Assembly: GCF_012726295.1 (NCBI RefSeq)
Contig: NZ_JABAOB010000013.1
Location: 78,727 to 142,726, forward strand
Length of the DNA stretch: 64,000 nucleotides
Origin: Chitinophaga sp. Ak27
GTDB lineage: Bacteria > Bacteroidota > Bacteroidia > Chitinophagales > Chitinophagaceae
Direction: 5' to 3'
The position numbers were made by a program, and so were the translations under genes. How positions within the stretch are numbered: position 1 is the stretch's first letter; the number at the start of each line of letters is the position of its first letter. The notes beneath the pieces were generated by a model that worked only from the letters and a program-made list of their open reading frames with translations, had not been told where the DNA came from and made no database searches. Positions 62,656 to 64,000 of this stretch are shown one piece after another.

Positions 62656-63504
62656 ATGACCTGCAACTTTATGAAACCGTCTCTGTACGCACCACTTGTA
62701 TGCGCTGTTATTATCACCTTATCTGCCTGTAGTAAACGCATTTATGTACCTAACATGGTCAATGCACCGGTACTAAAAGAAAAATATGAATTCAAAGGCA
62801 GCATCACTCCTACCAATCTGCAAGGCGCCTTCGCCGTAACAGACAACATTGGTATCATGGCCAGTGGACAATATCTCTATGGGTTCAATGCTGCAGACCC
62901 TACGAATAACAATGATCGCTCTGACAACGGCAATCTGTTCGATAATACTACCCGCGGAGGTATGATTGAAGGTGGTGCTGGCTACTTTAAGCCTTTCGGC
63001 CCTTCCAAAAAAATGGTGTTTGATGTATATGCCGGTTATGGAGGCGGTAGCTTCAAAACCCTGGCGCCCGACTATAGAACTGGCTCCGGTGTGGATCTCA
63101 ATGATTATACTATTAGGAATCACTTCAGCAAAGTATTTATACAACCTAGTATTGGCTATGTACACCGGGTAGTGGAAACTGTTTTCACCAGTCGCTTTAC
63201 TATTGCCAATTTCTACAACAGCAGTATGGGCACTAAAGCGTTTGAAAACAATCCGGACGAAAAAAATAAGTTTCTCCGGGTGGCCGATAAACCAGTAGGT
63301 TTTTATGAACCGGCTTTTACAGTACGTGTGGGGTATAAATATGTGAAGTTCCAGGCCCAGCTGCAGTTTTCCGTTCCGCTTAATGATACCTATGATTACA
63401 ATAACAGTGTAAATAACGTTAATAGCTATTTTCAACCGGTAGCCTTTAATATGGGAGTAGCGGTGAACCTGGCACAATGGTATAACCAGGCAAAAGGTAG
63501 ATAA
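62656..63504 (+). CDS. Putative outer-membrane beta-barrel lipoprotein
   Basis: A 282-residue protein with a lipoprotein-type signal (LVCAVIITLSACSKR). An alternative start is the ATG at 62671 (MKPSLYAPL), which gives the more usual n-region. The rest alternates hydrophobic and polar residues like a small outer-membrane barrel (NIGIMASGQYLYGFN, GGMIEGGAGYFKPFG, AFTVRVGYKYVKFQAQLQFSVP in essence). I do not recognise a named family. Confidence 0.75.
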   Translation: MTCNFMKPSLYAPLVCAVIITLSACSKRIYVPNMVNAPVLKEKYEFKGSITPTNLQGAFAVTDNIGIMASGQYLYGFNAADPTNNNDRSDNGNLFDNTTRGGMIEGGAGYFKPFGPSKKMVFDVYAGYGGGSFKTLAPDYRTGSGVDLNDYTIRNHFSKVFIQPSIGYVHRVVETVFTSRFTIANFYNSSMGTKAFENNPDEKNKFLRVADKPVGFYEPAFTVRVGYKYVKFQAQLQFSVPLNDTYDYNNSVNNVNSYFQPVAFNMGVAVNLAQWYNQAKGR

Positions 63505-63580
63505 CCGTAGTATTTTCCGGGGAGATGTTATTAAGAGAAAGATTCACAAAGACATTTTCCAGGAAGATATCCCGATAAAC

Positions 63581-63616
63581 AAAAAAGCCTCAGTGTTTGT
63601 ACACTGAGGCTTTTTT
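63581..63616. terminator. Bidirectional terminator between the lipoprotein gene and 5S rRNA
   Basis: AAAAAAGCCTCAGTG pairs with CACTGAGGCTTTTTT around a TTTGTA loop. It has A-runs and T-runs on both sides, so it can end the rRNA transcript (minus) and the lipoprotein transcript (plus). Confidence 0.9.
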
Positions 63617-63622
63617 AATAAG

Positions 63623-63733
<111 letters not shown>

Positions 63734-63844
63734 AGATCTTTTGCTGTTAGAGCAAATAATATGTTGAAAGTTTGATTGAACTTATACGTCGTAAATAAAA
63801 TTTTCGGAGATCCGGTAACAGCTTATCTGTCCGGATAAATAAAC

Positions 63845-63879
63845 AAAAAAGCCTTAGTGCAAAGGCACCAAGGCTTTTC
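63845..63879 (-). terminator. Terminator between the two 5S rRNA genes
   Basis: AAGCCTTAGTGC pairs with GCACCAAGGCTT (one A/C mismatch) and is flanked by A- and T-runs. It lies directly 3' of the second 5S gene on the minus strand. Confidence 0.8.
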
Positions 63880-63887
63880 TTAATAAG

Positions 63888-63998
<111 letters not shown>

Positions 63999-64000
63999 AG

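Overview
The window reads as a chromosomal segment of a Chitinophaga-like member of the Bacteroidota. The signs are two SusC/SusD pairs, promoters of the TAnnTTTG type, few Shine-Dalgarno sites, a TonB/ExbB/ExbD/ExbD operon, and protein families typical of the phylum. No species call is possible from sequence reading alone.

Layout. 1-25532 is ordinary chromosome: a SusC/SusD pair, an SDR oxidoreductase with an AraC regulator, an Ada-type DNA-repair regulator, an MFS exporter, the tryptophan-degrading pair kynA/kynU, a secreted beta-propeller/phosphoesterase, a Crp-like regulator, a second SusD/SusC pair on the minus strand, a PEP-mutase-like enzyme, a PhnB/VOC protein and another AraC regulator. 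25852-29105 is an older accessory patch: a PD-(D/E)XK nuclease-helicase (DUF2075) with a MazG-like pyrophosphohydrolase, then decayed copies of an excisionase and an integrase gene.

29106-53521 is an integrative mobilizable element of about 24.4 kb, bounded by a 30-bp direct repeat (28 of 30 identical). The right copy overlaps the last codons of mnmE, those for the conserved C-terminal Cys-Ile-Gly-Lys. The element carries an integrase, an excisionase, a relaxase, MobC, a primase-like protein and an oriT-like region, but no visible type IV secretion genes. Its cargo is, in order: (a) a DUF262/HNH protein; (b) a tightly overlapping operon of a double-GHKL histidine kinase, an intact receiver-domain protein, an unknown histidine-rich protein and an N6-adenine methyltransferase, with an XRE regulator upstream; (c) a plus-strand cluster with an ECF-like sigma factor overlapping a nuclease-dead, C-terminally truncated Cas12f/TnpB homologue, flanked on both sides by strongly structured intergenic RNA candidates and followed by a metallophosphoesterase and small proteins; (d) a GHKL ATPase / STAS-like / PIN nuclease module; (e) DUF4259 and HNH proteins. 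An intact IS256-family insertion with a 9-bp target duplication sits inside.

53507-64000 is chromosome again: mnmE, the TonB-ExbD-ExbD-ExbB energy-transduction operon, a zinc metalloprotease, a LacI regulator with an outer-membrane lipoprotein, and two tandem 5S rRNA genes at the end of an rRNA operon that enters from the right.

The most exciting content is cluster (c). Sigma factor plus dead Cas12f plus pseudoknotted RNA is the architecture expected of an RNA-guided transcription activator. As I recall, dCas12f-sigma systems of this kind were reported from Bacteroidota in 2025. Here one is carried on a mobile element. The GHKL/receiver/methyltransferase operon and the ATPase/STAS/PIN trio are the next best candidates for undescribed conflict systems.
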